The position numbers and the translations under genes are program-made. Of a stretch of DNA of 64,000 nucleotides, positions 30,555 through 41,381 are shown in pieces. The DNA comes from Fidelibacterota bacterium (GTDB lineage: Bacteria > Fidelibacterota > Marinisomatia > SCGC-AAA003-L08 > D37C17). The stretch is from the NCBI GenBank assembly GCA_014381415.1, contig JACNLQ010000049.1, positions 59,300-123,299 on the forward strand, in the 5' to 3' direction. The stretch's first letter is position 1, and each line of letters starts with the position of its first letter. Below the pieces are notes generated by a model. The model was given only the letters and a program-made list of their open reading frames with translations. It was not told the DNA's origin and searched no databases.

Positions 30555-31340
30555 ATGAAAAATAATGAAATGAAAAATATAGTCCAGGAAAAATATGCTG
30601 AAATTGCTACAGAAAACACATCTTGCTGTGGATCTAATCCAGCAACAGATTATTCTGCTTTTAACTTAGATTATACCCGTTTAGATGGATATGTAGAGGA
30701 TGCTGATCTAAATCTTGGATGCGGTATTCCAACAGAGCATGCAAATATCAAACCGGGCGACACAATCGTTGATTTAGGTTCAGGTGCAGGCAATGATGTT
30801 TTTGTGGCTAGAAGTATTATCGGAGACAAGGGCAGGGTTGTTGGCATAGATATGACGCCTGAAATGATTGATAAAGCAAATATTAATAAAGAAAAGCTCG
30901 GTTTTGAAAATGTAGAGTTCAAATTGGGTGATATTGAGAATCTTCCCCTTGATGATGAAATGTGTGATGTGATTGTGAGTAATTGCGTTCTCAATCTTGT
31001 GCCGGATAAAGAAAGGGCTTTTAATGAGATTCATCGTATTTTAAAACCGGGTGCACATTTTTGTGTTTCTGACATCGTGCTAGAAGGACAAATTCCACCA
31101 GAATTGAAAAAATCAGCAGAAATGTATGCAGGATGTGTCTCAGGTGCTTTACAGAAAAATGAATATCTGGAGATTGTTGAAAAAGTCGGTTTCATAGATA
31201 TTGAAGTGAAAAAATCTCGCGAAATTGTTTTACCCCAAAATTTGATTCAATCATTTATGGATGAGGCGCAATATGAAAAATATAATAAAAGCAATATGGG
31301 TATTTATAGCATTACGGTGGTGGCTATGAAAAAATTATAA
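30555..31340 (+). CDS. arsM: Arsenite methyltransferase
   Basis: TSCCGSN, LNLGCGIPTEHANIKPGDTIVDLGSGAGNDVFVA, SNCVLNLVPDK, YAGCVSGAL: conserved ArsM Cys positions and SAM motif. Confidence 0.9.
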   Translation: MKNNEMKNIVQEKYAEIATENTSCCGSNPATDYSAFNLDYTRLDGYVEDADLNLGCGIPTEHANIKPGDTIVDLGSGAGNDVFVARSIIGDKGRVVGIDMTPEMIDKANINKEKLGFENVEFKLGDIENLPLDDEMCDVIVSNCVLNLVPDKERAFNEIHRILKPGAHFCVSDIVLEGQIPPELKKSAEMYAGCVSGALQKNEYLEIVEKVGFIDIEVKKSREIVLPQNLIQSFMDEAQYEKYNKSNMGIYSITVVAMKKL

Positions 31341-31419
31341 ATTTATACTTATTCATCCATCTTATCGAGTATTTCCAGTTTGCCTATGTGTTTCAAGTGC
31401 ACAATTTATGAAACTAAGT

Positions 31420-31512
31420 TTAAAGGATAAATTTTATCATAAACGGCGTATGCCGGCCTGCTTTTCCAGTACCGCCAATAATTAAAATAAAAAGTTTTTG
31501 GTCTTCGCCCAT
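31420..31512 (-). pseudogene. Remnant of NAD(P)-binding (NmrA/SDR-like) protein, 30 codons
   Basis: Manual translation: MGEDQKLFILIIGGTGKAGRHTPFMIKFIL*; the Rossmann GGTGKAGR motif is followed immediately by a stop. Confidence 0.4.
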
Positions 31513-31521
31513 TATAACTCC

Positions 31522-32214
31522 CTATATTTGAATGATAAACCATGTGAAATTATCCGGAGCGCCAATTTCTTCTGTAAGCAATTTTCTTTCCATAAGATCA
31601 GATGCCTCTTGGGGTGAATTTTGGGTTACGGCATGAATAATATCCGGCTCCATCAAAAAATTAGACAGTCCATCAGAACAGAGTAATAATTGGTCTCCCT
31701 GCTCAACGGAAAATGAATAATAGTCGGACTTCACTTCAAATTCACGACCAAAAAAACGATTCAATGCCTGTGGATTCATAAACATACTACCCCTGGATCT
31801 ACCTTTATTTAAAATGTCATGCAAAACATTATGATCTCTCGACATCCAATTAAGAAGATTCTCTCGAAAATGATAAATTCGACTATCACCGCACCATCCA
31901 GTATAAGCAGTACCATCACATAAATAGAGGGCAACTAATGTGGTACCCAAGGGCTTTGGATTGGTTTTCATAACAGCCTTTTGAGCTTTTTGCATGGCTA
32001 ATTGAAGATGAGCTTCTGGTTCTGCTGATGGTATTAAAGTAAATTCTGCGAGGATTGAGTCCAATGCAGTTTTACTTGCCAAGGCTCCATTGGGCAGTCC
32101 GCCCACACCATCACAGACAACAAAAAGGTCATTGTTGCCCACCTTAATATGACCCAGGGCATCTTGATTTTCAGTTCGTACTAATCCTATGTGAGTTGTT
32201 TTTGCAGAAATCAT
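31522..32214 (-). CDS. PP2C-family protein serine/threonine phosphatase
   Basis: GLVRTENQDALGHI, LFVVCDGVGGLPNG, YTGWCGDSRIYHF, LLLCSDGLSNFL. Confidence 0.93.
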   Translation of the reverse strand: MISAKTTHIGLVRTENQDALGHIKVGNNDLFVVCDGVGGLPNGALASKTALDSILAEFTLIPSAEPEAHLQLAMQKAQKAVMKTNPKPLGTTLVALYLCDGTAYTGWCGDSRIYHFRENLLNWMSRDHNVLHDILNKGRSRGSMFMNPQALNRFFGREFEVKSDYYSFSVEQGDQLLLCSDGLSNFLMEPDIIHAVTQNSPQEASDLMERKLLTEEIGAPDNFTWFIIQI

Positions 32215-32330
32215 TTTAACAGATAAATAGAAGGATTAATTTCATATTCATAGGGCAAAGTTAATCTAATAATTGAGTTATTTCCCATCCATCTATCCTA
32301 AATTTCCATATAATCTGAAAGGAAATTATA

Positions 32331-33914
32331 TTGAAGAAATGGCCTGGTTGGCGTAGCGAATATGCCAAGGAAAAGTATGATGTTATTATTATAGGTTCGG
32401 GAATCAGCGGGTTAACCGCTGGGATTCTTCTGGCGAAACGGGGCAAGAAAGTTCTCATCCTGGAGAAGCATTTTAAAGCCGGTGGATGGACACATACCTT
32501 TAAACGGGATAATTATGAATGGGATGTGGGCATCCATTATATTGGCGAAGTGCATAATAAATGGTCTCCTGTACGAAAATTATTTGATTTGGTAAGTGAT
32601 GGTAAATTAGAATGGCATAAGATGGATGCTAATTATGACCGCATTATTTTCCCTGATAAACAGTACAATTTTGTGGCACCCCGTGAGCAATTTATTGATG
32701 ATATGGTAGGTTATTTTCCCGGCACGGAAGATAAAATGCGTCGCTATATTCAAAAAGTAGATGAAGCAGTTAAAAGCGGCCGATCCTACTTTGCCAACAA
32801 AGCCCTGCCCGACTGGTTGGGAAATTTTACCTATAAGAAAATGACCCACAAGTTTTTTAATCATTCAGATAAAACCACCAGAGAAGTGATTATGAATATT
32901 TTTAATGATGAAGCGATTTTGGGAGTACTCAGTGGTCAATGGGGTGACCACGGACTGCCTCCGGGGCAGAGCAGCTTTTCCATGCATGCTATGGTAGTTC
33001 GGCATTATTTAGATGGAGGGAACTATCCCATCGGAACTTCCCGTCGAATTGCAGAAACGGCAGTAGAATACCTAGAAAGTATGGGCGGAAAATTATATGT
33101 AAATGCCGGAATAGATGAAATCATCACCCATAAGGGAAAAGCTGTGGGTGTTCGTCTTGAAAAGGGAGAAGAAGTGAAAGCCCCCATTATCATCAGCTCT
33201 GCAGGAGTAATGAATACTTATGGAAAATTACTAAAAAATGACAATTCATTTTCCAAATTAAAAGGTCAGCTTAAGACCGTTAATCCCACTGCGAGTTATA
33301 TCTGCCTGTATATGGGCTTAAATAAATCTGCTGAGGAACTGAAATTGGGCAGTACCAATTTATGGATTTATCCAGGATATGATCACGATAAAAATGTGAG
33401 TAATTTCATGTTGGACTCCAATGCAGAATTTCCCGTTGTGTATGTTTCCTTCCCCTCTGCAAAAGATCCCGCCTTCGAAAAAGAAAATCCCGGTTACGCC
33501 ACAATGGAGGCCATCACTGTTGCCAACTGGTCTGAGTATGATAATTGGAAGGATGAACCCTGGAAAAAACGGGGAGACGATTATGAAAAAATGAAAACAA
33601 AACTAAGCGAGCGAATTTTAGAAACGGTATATAAGCATGTGCCCCAGGCCAAAGGAGCAATGGCCTATACTGAGCTTTCCACTCCACTTTCAGTTAAGAG
33701 TTTGGCCAACTATCCTAAAGGAGAACTATATGGTATTGACCATACGCCTGATCGCTTTCATCAGAAATGGCTGAAGCCTAAATCAGAAATTAAGAATCTC
33801 TATTTAACTGGGCAGGATGTTTTAACGGTGGGAGTCACCAGTGCACTCTTTTCAGGATTGGTGACAGCATCAGCCATAACGAAGAAAAATTTGATGAAGG
33901 AGCTGATTAGGTAA
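32331..33914 (+). CDS. FAD-dependent oxidoreductase, retinol saturase / carotenoid isomerase-like
   Basis: DVIIIGSGISGLTAGILLAKRGKKVLILEKHFKAGGWTHTF, C-terminal YLTGQDVLTVGVTSALFSGLVTA. TTG start at 32331. Confidence 0.85.
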   Translation: MKKWPGWRSEYAKEKYDVIIIGSGISGLTAGILLAKRGKKVLILEKHFKAGGWTHTFKRDNYEWDVGIHYIGEVHNKWSPVRKLFDLVSDGKLEWHKMDANYDRIIFPDKQYNFVAPREQFIDDMVGYFPGTEDKMRRYIQKVDEAVKSGRSYFANKALPDWLGNFTYKKMTHKFFNHSDKTTREVIMNIFNDEAILGVLSGQWGDHGLPPGQSSFSMHAMVVRHYLDGGNYPIGTSRRIAETAVEYLESMGGKLYVNAGIDEIITHKGKAVGVRLEKGEEVKAPIIISSAGVMNTYGKLLKNDNSFSKLKGQLKTVNPTASYICLYMGLNKSAEELKLGSTNLWIYPGYDHDKNVSNFMLDSNAEFPVVYVSFPSAKDPAFEKENPGYATMEAITVANWSEYDNWKDEPWKKRGDDYEKMKTKLSERILETVYKHVPQAKGAMAYTELSTPLSVKSLANYPKGELYGIDHTPDRFHQKWLKPKSEIKNLYLTGQDVLTVGVTSALFSGLVTASAITKKNLMKELIR

Positions 33915-34179
33915 TCGGTTCCCTTGCCTATCTGACGCGTCTATGAATTCAGCACGATATCCGTCCGGTGGATATAATTTTAAAAAGTTAACTCAGAAAC
34001 TACAGATAAGCATCTGATTCAATTTGATTTACTCATCATCAGATTGAGACCCTTCACTTCGACAATGCACCGCGTAAACTCTCCTCAGGGTGACAGAAGC
34101 GACTCTATACCTTTCATTCTGATTAATATGGACCCCCTTTCCATCAGGGGCGGGATATGACAAGAAGGGAATAAACACA

Positions 34180-34296
34180 CCCCACCTGGCAATTGCCAGG
34201 CACCCCTCTCCAGAGGGGAATATATTATTAGAAGATTTGTATTATGAAATTCCCCTCCTCCGGAGGGGTATCTGGCGTAGCCGAGGGGTGGGTGGA
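34180..34296. repeat. Palindromic intergenic repeat, unit 1
   Basis: Left arm CCCACCTGGCAATTGCCAGGCACCCCTCTCCAGAGGGGAAT; right arm AAATTCCCCTCCTCCGGAGGGGTATCTGGCGTAGCCGAGGGGTGGGTGGA (34247-34296). Confidence 0.85.
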
Positions 34297-34375
34297 ATAA
34301 CTCAAGAATTTATACCTTGCTTTGGATAGGCTCAGTACAGGCCAACACTTCTTGCCTGATAATGTTGTATTAGTT

Positions 34376-34500
34376 GGTACACACCTCTTTCCGCCTTTGG
34401 CGGTTTATCCTCTCCAAAGGAGAATAAACCCTAGTTAAATTTTAATTGTTAAATTCCCCTCCTCCGGAGGGGTGTCTGGCGTAGCCGAGGGGTGGGTGGA
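34376..34500. repeat. Palindromic intergenic repeat, unit 2
   Basis: Left arm GGTACACACCTCTTTCCGCC...CCTCTCCAAAGGAGAATAAA; right arm 34451-34500 differs from unit 1 right arm at one position. Confidence 0.85.
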
Positions 34501-34601
34501 GAAGGAAGATAAATATTAATGATTAATGGCTTGTCAATCGTAGAAATGCAAAGATTGATGAATGGTAATTGAAGTAAGGGGAACCACCCCCCCCTAACTG
34601 T

Positions 34602-34726
34602 GGTACACACCTCTTTCCGCCTTCTGCAGCTTCTCCTCTCCAGAGGAGAATATATTATTAGCAGATTTGTATTGAGAAATTCCCTTCCTCCGGAGGGGTA
34701 TCTGGCGTAGCCGAGGGGTGGGTGGA
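34602..34726. repeat. Palindromic intergenic repeat, unit 3
   Basis: Left arm GGTACACACCTCTTTCCGCCTTCTGCAGCTTCTCCTCTCCAGAGGAGAATATATTATTAGCAGATTTGTATT; right arm 34677-34726 differs from unit 1 at one position. Confidence 0.85.
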
Positions 34727-34761
34727 GGTCTAAATGGGTACTAGGATAGAATCTTGATTGG

Positions 34762-35604
34762 TTAAAATCCGCTTGAAAGAATCACCACCATTCCTACAAT
34801 TGTGGTTACTTTAAATACTTGGGCTGTTTTTACAAAATCCTCTGACCCAGATTCTTCATTCAATTGAAAAAACACAGCATACAGGGAAGGAATGGCAACA
34901 CCTCCAGCAAGCAGAAAGAAGTAATAATTTCCATACCAGCCCTCAAAATAGGGGAGTGTTGCACCAAAACACAGGCAAATGGTGAGAATTCGCAAAAACC
35001 AGAGTGTTGCAACAAGTCCATATTTTCTAGGGAAGGTTTGTAAATCGCCAACAGTATCCCCCTCAATATCAGCAGCATCTTTTACCAGCTCCCGAATAGT
35101 GGAAAGTGTAGTGGCAAGGCAAAAAGGTATCCACATCTTATCCACAACACCATGAATTGCCCCTTCTGTAAATATAAAAACTAATCCCAAAATTGAACCT
35201 ACTACCAGGTTGCCAATAAATGGCAGGCGCTTGAATAGTGGTGTGTATAAAACCAGTAAGGGTAAGACCAAAACCAGAGCAATATGCCTTCCCAGCGGAT
35301 GGAGATAGGTTGATGCCATAATACCAATGGAATATAAAAGGCTCATTAATAAAATGGCGTCGCGAATTTGAAGCCGACCCGATGTTAAAACTCTTTCCGG
35401 GCGGTTGATTTCATCAATATGAATATCCAGCACATCATTGAGTATATTTGAAGCCCCGGCAAAACAGAGAACCACTAATGCTGTGTATGGGAGGAGAGGG
35501 GAGGCAATACCGTTTCCCAGCCATGCTGCAATGAATACAGCTAAAAGACTAAGAATCATATTTAATGGGCGAAGTATCTGTATGCCGGCAAAGATGCGAT
35601 TCAT
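34762..35604 (-). CDS. UbiA-family prenyltransferase
   Basis: NILNDVLDIHIDEINRPERVLTSGRL (NDxxDxxxD plus NRPxRxxxSG), multiple TMs, DAADIEGDTVGDLQTFPRKYG second Asp-rich motif. Confidence 0.9.
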   Translation of the reverse strand: MNRIFAGIQILRPLNMILSLLAVFIAAWLGNGIASPLLPYTALVVLCFAGASNILNDVLDIHIDEINRPERVLTSGRLQIRDAILLMSLLYSIGIMASTYLHPLGRHIALVLVLPLLVLYTPLFKRLPFIGNLVVGSILGLVFIFTEGAIHGVVDKMWIPFCLATTLSTIRELVKDAADIEGDTVGDLQTFPRKYGLVATLWFLRILTICLCFGATLPYFEGWYGNYYFFLLAGGVAIPSLYAVFFQLNEESGSEDFVKTAQVFKVTTIVGMVVILSSGF

Positions 35605-36452
35605 CTGTGCACCTCAACAATTCTCCAATCATGCTGTAAATCTTTGAAAAATTCAGTATTAAGACCAGCGTTTTTAAAAATTGATTCCACAGCATCTTTT
35701 TGGGCATTTCCACCAAACTCTAAAAGTAAATAGCCATCTGGGTTTAATAGATTTTCAAACTGATCCGCAAAACGGTGATAAAATGATTGTCCATCTGAAT
35801 TATCAGTAAGAGCTGATTGGGGGTCATAACTTTTAACCTCAGTTTGTAGGGAGTCCATTTCTTTTGCAGCAATATAGGGTGGATTAGAAACTACCACATC
35901 AAATTTAGTCTTGAATTGATGGGTTAGAAAATTGTGGCGGGCAAATTTAATGTTTTCAATATTATGAAGCCTCATATTCTGTTTTGCAACTTCAATAGCG
36001 GATTCAGAAATATCGGTGGCAAATATATTTTCAACTAAATTTTCTAATCCTGTAGTAATTGCAATACAGCCGGTGCCAGTGCCAATATCTAATAGGGAAT
36101 TTATTACTCCATTTGATTTTATGCGTTCAATGAGAATTTCTGTTTCAGGGCGGGGGATGAGCACATTTTGATTTACAATAAAATCTCTGCCATAAAAGGA
36201 TGCTTTACCGATGATGTGCTGAAAAGGTTCACCGGCAATGCGGCGTTTCACCATAGAGCGAAAAATTTCTAAATCGCTTTCATCCATTACTTCTTCAAAG
36301 CGAACATAGAGATCAATTCGTTCACATTTAAGAATTTCACAGAGAAACCATTCCATTTCTCGGCGGGCATTAATTAGACCCTTTTCCGTAAAATGATCAT
36401 TGCCCCAGTTGATGAGATCTATAATGCGCCAAAGTTTAGTGGTGGTGGTCAT
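35601..36452 (-). CDS. prmC: Peptide chain release factor N(5)-glutamine methyltransferase
   Basis: LLDIGTGTGCIAITTGLE, VVSNPPYI, RPETEIL. Confidence 0.95.
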   Translation of the reverse strand: MTTTTKLWRIIDLINWGNDHFTEKGLINARREMEWFLCEILKCERIDLYVRFEEVMDESDLEIFRSMVKRRIAGEPFQHIIGKASFYGRDFIVNQNVLIPRPETEILIERIKSNGVINSLLDIGTGTGCIAITTGLENLVENIFATDISESAIEVAKQNMRLHNIENIKFARHNFLTHQFKTKFDVVVSNPPYIAAKEMDSLQTEVKSYDPQSALTDNSDGQSFYHRFADQFENLLNPDGYLLLEFGGNAQKDAVESIFKNAGLNTEFFKDLQHDWRIVEVHR

Positions 36453-36613
36453 GTGTATTGTTGAATTATTCTTCGGCTTAAATTAGCTACAGATGAGCAC
36501 GGATTAACACAAAAAATAATGACTTTAAATTAAACAAATTGCACCACCAATGTTGCAAAATTTTATCTGATGCTGGGTAAAAATAGTCGTTAAACTATAA
36601 ACAAATAACTGCC

Positions 36614-37675
36614 TTAAACTGCTTCCATTGCAGCTTTTTGATCTTCCAATTGAAGGGCTTCAATCGTCTCAGCGAGATCTCCATCCATGATATCGTTAAG
36701 TTTATAAAGGGTGAGATTAATTCGATGGTCGGTAACCCTGCCTTGGGAGAAATTGTAAGTACGAATTTTTGCACTGCGGTCACCAGTTGAAACCATTGAT
36801 TTTCGAGCATCAGCTCGTTCCTTATGTTGTTTCTCCATTTCAACCTCAAATAGGCGGGAACGCAATACCTTCATGGCTTTATCACGGTTTTTATGCTGAG
36901 AAGTTTCATCCTGACAGGTAACAACCAGTCCTGTTGGATTATGGGTAATTCGAATGGCGGACTCCGTTTTATTCACATGTTGCCCACCGGCGCCAGAGGC
37001 ACGGTAGGTATCAATTTTTAAATCAGATTCATTGATTTCCACATCTACATCTTCGGCTTCTGGTAGAACCGCAACCGTGGCTGCACTGGTATGCACTCTT
37101 CCACTTGATTCAGTTTCAGGTACCCGCTGCACACGATGTACGCCGGACTCAAATTTTAGCATTCCATAGGCACCCTCACCAATTATGGTTACGATTACTT
37201 CTTTAACTCCGCCGCCTTCATTTTCATGTAGAGTCATAATCTCTGATTTCCAGTTTTTGCGCTCGGCATAGCGAAGGTACATGCGGTACAAATTACCTGC
37301 AAATAATGCGGCTTCATCCCCGCCAGTTCCTGACCTTATTTCAAGAATAGTGTTCTTGTTATCATTTGGATCTTTAGGAATAAGCAGTACTTTCAGCCTT
37401 TCTTCTTGAATGGCAATTATTTCTCTTAAAGGACCAATTTCTTCTTTTACTAATTCTTTCAATTCAGGATCATCACCATTGAGAATTTCTTCATCTTCCT
37501 TAAGTTGTTCGTAAGTGTCAATATATTTTTTAGAGTACTCAACCAATTCAGTGAGGCCACTATGTTCTCGAGCCAATTGTGTGAAGGCTTTCATGTTCTG
37601 CATAGCATCAGGCTGACTCATAAGTTCAGCCAATTCATCATAACGGGAAATTATTGTATGTAGCTTATCAATCAT
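36614..37675 (-). CDS. prfA: Peptide chain release factor 1
   Basis: GGQ motif: [51 protein letters not shown]. Confidence 0.97.
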   Translation of the reverse strand: MIDKLHTIISRYDELAELMSQPDAMQNMKAFTQLAREHSGLTELVEYSKKYIDTYEQLKEDEEILNGDDPELKELVKEEIGPLREIIAIQEERLKVLLIPKDPNDNKNTILEIRSGTGGDEAALFAGNLYRMYLRYAERKNWKSEIMTLHENEGGGVKEVIVTIIGEGAYGMLKFESGVHRVQRVPETESSGRVHTSAATVAVLPEAEDVDVEINESDLKIDTYRASGAGGQHVNKTESAIRITHNPTGLVVTCQDETSQHKNRDKAMKVLRSRLFEVEMEKQHKERADARKSMVSTGDRSAKIRTYNFSQGRVTDHRINLTLYKLNDIMDGDLAETIEALQLEDQKAAMEAV

Positions 37676-38664
37676 CCAATAGCCTCGGCTACATAAGTTT
37701 CTCCCTTAGAATATTGAGAGAGATTATCACCAAAGGCTTCCTTTAACGCTTTTAGAGCAACCTCTACCTGTTCATCATCTGGCTGCTTAGTAGTTATATT
37801 TTGAAGCCATAAGCCAGGTTGAGCCAATACACGAAAGAATATATTGCCTCGATGCTTTGCTGTTAGTTTTAACACTTCATATCCCAGTCCTGCTACAATA
37901 GGTATAAAAGGGATATGAAAGATAAGGCGCATCCATATTTTTAATTCATCAACATAAAACAGAACAGCTGAATCTAAAATTGCAAAAGAAAGAATGGCCA
38001 CAATCATAATTATAAATAGAAAACTGGTACCGCAACGAGGGTGTTGTGTTGGGAACTGTTGGGCATTGGCAATAGATAGCTTTTTTCCGGATTCAAAATT
38101 ATATACTGTTTTATGTTCTGCTCCGTGATATTGGAAGAGACGGCGCACATCTTTCATAAGTGAAATAAGTGCTAAATAGGTTAGAAAAAATATTATTCGA
38201 AAGAGACCAGAGATAATGTTAAAAATAAAAGCATCTTGATCTTTATCAAAAAGCCAGGATGTAAGTCCTATTGGAGCTACAAAAAATAACCCAAGAGCCA
38301 AGCCAAATGAAAATAACGTAAGGAGAACATCCATAACTTTACTGGGTTCTTTATTTTTTTCATCTTCAGGAATACTAATATCTGCAGACCATTGTAAAGT
38401 AGAATATCCTATTTTCAGGGATTCAAACAGGCCGGTTATCCCTCTTAATAAAGGCTTCTTTAAAAAGGGATATAGTTCTGTTTTGGATTTAAAGTTATGT
38501 CTATCAATTTGAATGTTTCCTTCTGGATCTCGTACTGCTGTTGCGTAGGCACCAGGTACGCGCATCATAACACCCTCCATTACAGCCTGTCCGCCTACAA
38601 GAATGGATGATTGGCTGATTAGCAGGCGTAAATGGTATAGTAGTCTTTTTTTCATAGTAAACAA
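37672..38664 (-). CDS. DUF1385 membrane protein
   Basis: [48 protein letters not shown]. Confidence 0.92.
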   Translation of the reverse strand: MFTMKKRLLYHLRLLISQSSILVGGQAVMEGVMMRVPGAYATAVRDPEGNIQIDRHNFKSKTELYPFLKKPLLRGITGLFESLKIGYSTLQWSADISIPEDEKNKEPSKVMDVLLTLFSFGLALGLFFVAPIGLTSWLFDKDQDAFIFNIISGLFRIIFFLTYLALISLMKDVRRLFQYHGAEHKTVYNFESGKKLSIANAQQFPTQHPRCGTSFLFIIMIVAILSFAILDSAVLFYVDELKIWMRLIFHIPFIPIVAGLGYEVLKLTAKHRGNIFFRVLAQPGLWLQNITTKQPDDEQVEVALKALKEAFGDNLSQYSKGETYVAEAIG

Positions 38665-38700
38665 AAAGCGGCTCCGCCTTGGAAAACGGAAACCGCTTTA
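38663..38700 (-). terminator. Rho-independent terminator downstream of rpmE
   Basis: Stem AAAGCGG (38665-38671) / CCGCTTT (38693-38699), with inner TCCG/CGGA pairing; minus strand reads ...CCGCTTTTTG. Confidence 0.6.
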
Positions 38701-38716
38701 TTTAATGGTAATTCAG

Positions 38717-38935
38717 CTACTGTTTTAAATCACTTTCAGTGAGATTATATTTTTCCATATATTTTTCGATTCGACCTGCAGTATCTACAAGATTCTGTTT
38801 CCCTGTGAAATAGGGGTGACAGTTGCTGCAAATCTCCACATTTATTTTATCAACGGTTGCACGTGTTTCGAAATTATTTCCACAGGCACAATGTACCGTT
38901 GACAATTGATATTCTGGATGTATTCCTTTTTTCAT
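38717..38935 (-). CDS. rpmE: 50S ribosomal protein L31
   Basis: [47 protein letters not shown] (Cys-containing form). Confidence 0.96.
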   Translation of the reverse strand: MKKGIHPEYQLSTVHCACGNNFETRATVDKINVEICSNCHPYFTGKQNLVDTAGRIEKYMEKYNLTESDLKQ

Positions 38936-38954
38936 TTTATTTCCTTTCTCCTCA

Positions 38955-40130
38955 TTACTCTAATTCTTTTAATGTTTCTTCTACTAAATCCATCGCTCTT
39001 GCTAAATCCTCATCTGACGCTGCATAAGAGAATCGAATATTGCCATCGCTTCCAAAAGCTTTCCCTGCAACTGTAACCACTGACTTTTGTTCCAGAAAAT
39101 ACATTGATAAATCATTAGACGACTGTATTTTTTTGTCAGTGCCCATAAGCGAACTAAAATCTGGGAAAACAAAAAAAGCACCACCAGGAGTATCACAATG
39201 AACTCCATTCATCTTATTTAATCGGCTAACAATATAATCCCTGCGTTTTTTAAAAACATTCCGCATTATAGCCACTTCAGATTGGTCACCGGTAAGTGCT
39301 TCAATAGCTGCAACTTGAGCAATTGAGCATGGGCAGGAAGTACTTTGTCCCTGCAATTTTCCCATAGCCTTAATTACTTTTTCATCTCCAGCTGTGTATC
39401 CAATTCGCCATCCAGTCATGGCATATGTTTTCGAGCAGGACTGAAAAGTTAATACTTTTTCTGTGTTTTCTCCCAACATTGCCGTGCTGATATAATTTCT
39501 ATCATAGGTTAATTGTTCGTAGCATTCATCGGAAAAAATCCAGGCATCAGCTTCCTTGGCGATTTCTAATACTTTTAATACAGCACTATCACTCCACACT
39601 CCACCGGTAGGATTAGAAGGTGAATTAATTATAATTCCTTTAGTTCTGGAAGTGATTTTGGATTTTAATTCGTCCATAACGGGTTCAAATTGTTTGTTTG
39701 AATCGGTGTTTACAAATACAGGCTTTGCACCGGTAACTGAAACGAAATCTGGAAAGGACACCCAATAAGGGGAGAAAATAATTACTTCGTCTCCAGATTG
39801 AAAAAGTGCCTGGCAGGCATTGTAAAGGGAGTGCTTACCACCACACGAAATAAGAATTTGAGATGGATCATAATGCAGATCATTATCCCGCCTTAGTTTT
39901 TCAACAACTGCTTTTTTTAATTCTAAAGTTCCTCCTCCAGGAGTATAACGGGTATGACCTTCATCAATAGCACGCTTTCCAGCGTTACGAATATTTTCAG
40001 GAGTTGGGAAATCGGGTTCACCCACACTAAGATTTATAACAGGTTTTCCAGCAGAACGGAGTTCTGCAGCCTTTGCTGTCATAGCCAGGGTTGCAGAGGG
40101 AGAAATTCTTCCTATTCTATCAGTCAACAT
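38955..40130 (-). CDS. Pyridoxal phosphate-dependent aspartate aminotransferase family
   Basis: [43 protein letters not shown]. Confidence 0.93.
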   Translation of the reverse strand: MLTDRIGRISPSATLAMTAKAAELRSAGKPVINLSVGEPDFPTPENIRNAGKRAIDEGHTRYTPGGGTLELKKAVVEKLRRDNDLHYDPSQILISCGGKHSLYNACQALFQSGDEVIIFSPYWVSFPDFVSVTGAKPVFVNTDSNKQFEPVMDELKSKITSRTKGIIINSPSNPTGGVWSDSAVLKVLEIAKEADAWIFSDECYEQLTYDRNYISTAMLGENTEKVLTFQSCSKTYAMTGWRIGYTAGDEKVIKAMGKLQGQSTSCPCSIAQVAAIEALTGDQSEVAIMRNVFKKRRDYIVSRLNKMNGVHCDTPGGAFFVFPDFSSLMGTDKKIQSSNDLSMYFLEQKSVVTVAGKAFGSDGNIRFSYAASDEDLARAMDLVEETLKELE

Positions 40131-40133
40131 ATA

Positions 40134-41381
40134 TTAAGTACTCATGGAATCGAGAAATTCACGATTGCTTTTGGTATGTCCTAATTTTCCCAGGAGGAAT
40201 TCCATTGCTTCTACATTAGTCATTTCATCTAACAATTTACGCAGGAGCCAAATTCGAGAGAGGTCTTTTCGTCCCATGAGCTTATCTTCACGGCGAGTAC
40301 CTGATCGTTTAATATCCATGGAAGGATATACACGACGGTCACTAAGAGACCTATCAAGAACCAGTTCTTGGTTACCAGTACCTTTGAACTCTTCAAAGAT
40401 AACTTCATCCATTCTACTTCCTGTATCAATTAAAGCTGTTGAAATGATGGTGAGACTGCCCCCATCTTCAACATTACGTGCGGCACCAAAAAATCGTTTA
40501 GGTTTATGCAGGGCATTTGAATCAACACCACCGGTAAGAATTTTACCACTATGGGGAATAACCGTATTATAGGCACGAGCTAATCGAGTGAGAGAATCTA
40601 ATAGAATTACCACATCTTCACCGCCTTCTACCATTCTTTTTGCTTTTTCAATAACCATTTCACTCACTTGCACATGTCTTTCTGCTGGTTCATCAAAAGT
40701 AGATCCAATTACAACAGCATCCACAGATCTTGACATATCTGTAACCTCTTCAGGACGCTCATCAATAAGGAGAAGGATTACCTTAATTTTAGGATCATTA
40801 GTAGTGATGGCATTGGCAATTTTTTGCATGAGCATAGTTTTACCAGTTTTTGGCTGTGCCACAATAAGTCCACGCTGGCCTTTACCAATGGGTGCGAGCA
40901 AATCAATAATTCGGGTAGAATATTCTTTAGCAGTAGTTTCCAGCTTAATATGTTCTTCAGGGAAAAGAGGAGTTAAATTATCGAAATAAACAATATTTCT
41001 ATTTTTTTCCGGGGCGACACCATTTACAGTGTCCACTCGAAGTAATGCAAAAAACCTTTCATTGTCTTTTGGTGGACGAACCTGCCCAGAAATTTGATGC
41101 CCAGTACGGAGTTTAAATCGTTTAATTTGAGAATGAGATACATAAATATCATCGGGACCAGGTAAATAACTATAATCTTGAGAACGTAAAAATCCGTAGC
41201 CATCCGGCAGAACTTCCAACACTCCAGAAGCGAAAATATTGCCCTTTTTCTTTGCTTGTATGCCAAGAATCTCTTTTATGAGATCTTGTTTCCGTAACCC
41301 GGAAAAATCGGTTGACCCAAGATCATCTGCAAATTTTTGCAGTTCTTTTACCGTCAACCCCTGTAGTTCACTGGTATCCAT
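40134..41381 (-). CDS. rho: Transcription termination factor Rho
   Basis: [64 protein letters not shown]. Confidence 0.98.
   Translation of the reverse strand: MDTSELQGLTVKELQKFADDLGSTDFSGLRKQDLIKEILGIQAKKKGNIFASGVLEVLPDGYGFLRSQDYSYLPGPDDIYVSHSQIKRFKLRTGHQISGQVRPPKDNERFFALLRVDTVNGVAPEKNRNIVYFDNLTPLFPEEHIKLETTAKEYSTRIIDLLAPIGKGQRGLIVAQPKTGKTMLMQKIANAITTNDPKIKVILLLIDERPEEVTDMSRSVDAVVIGSTFDEPAERHVQVSEMVIEKAKRMVEGGEDVVILLDSLTRLARAYNTVIPHSGKILTGGVDSNALHKPKRFFGAARNVEDGGSLTIISTALIDTGSRMDEVIFEEFKGTGNQELVLDRSLSDRRVYPSMDIKRSGTRREDKLMGRKDLSRIWLLRKLLDEMTNVEAMEFLLGKLGHTKSNREFLDSMST

Noticed and set aside
30671-30994. Minus-strand 107-aa ORF
   Set aside because: Antisense to arsM core motifs.
34180-34726. 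Repeats initially considered as a CRISPR array
   Set aside because: Only three units, unequal spacing (about 204 and 226 nt between right arms), internally palindromic with conserved flanks rather than unique spacers, and no cas genes nearby.
40144-40572. Plus-strand 142-aa ORF
   Set aside because: Antisense to the conserved rho C-terminus; Ser/Pro-rich composition typical of reverse reading of coding sequence.
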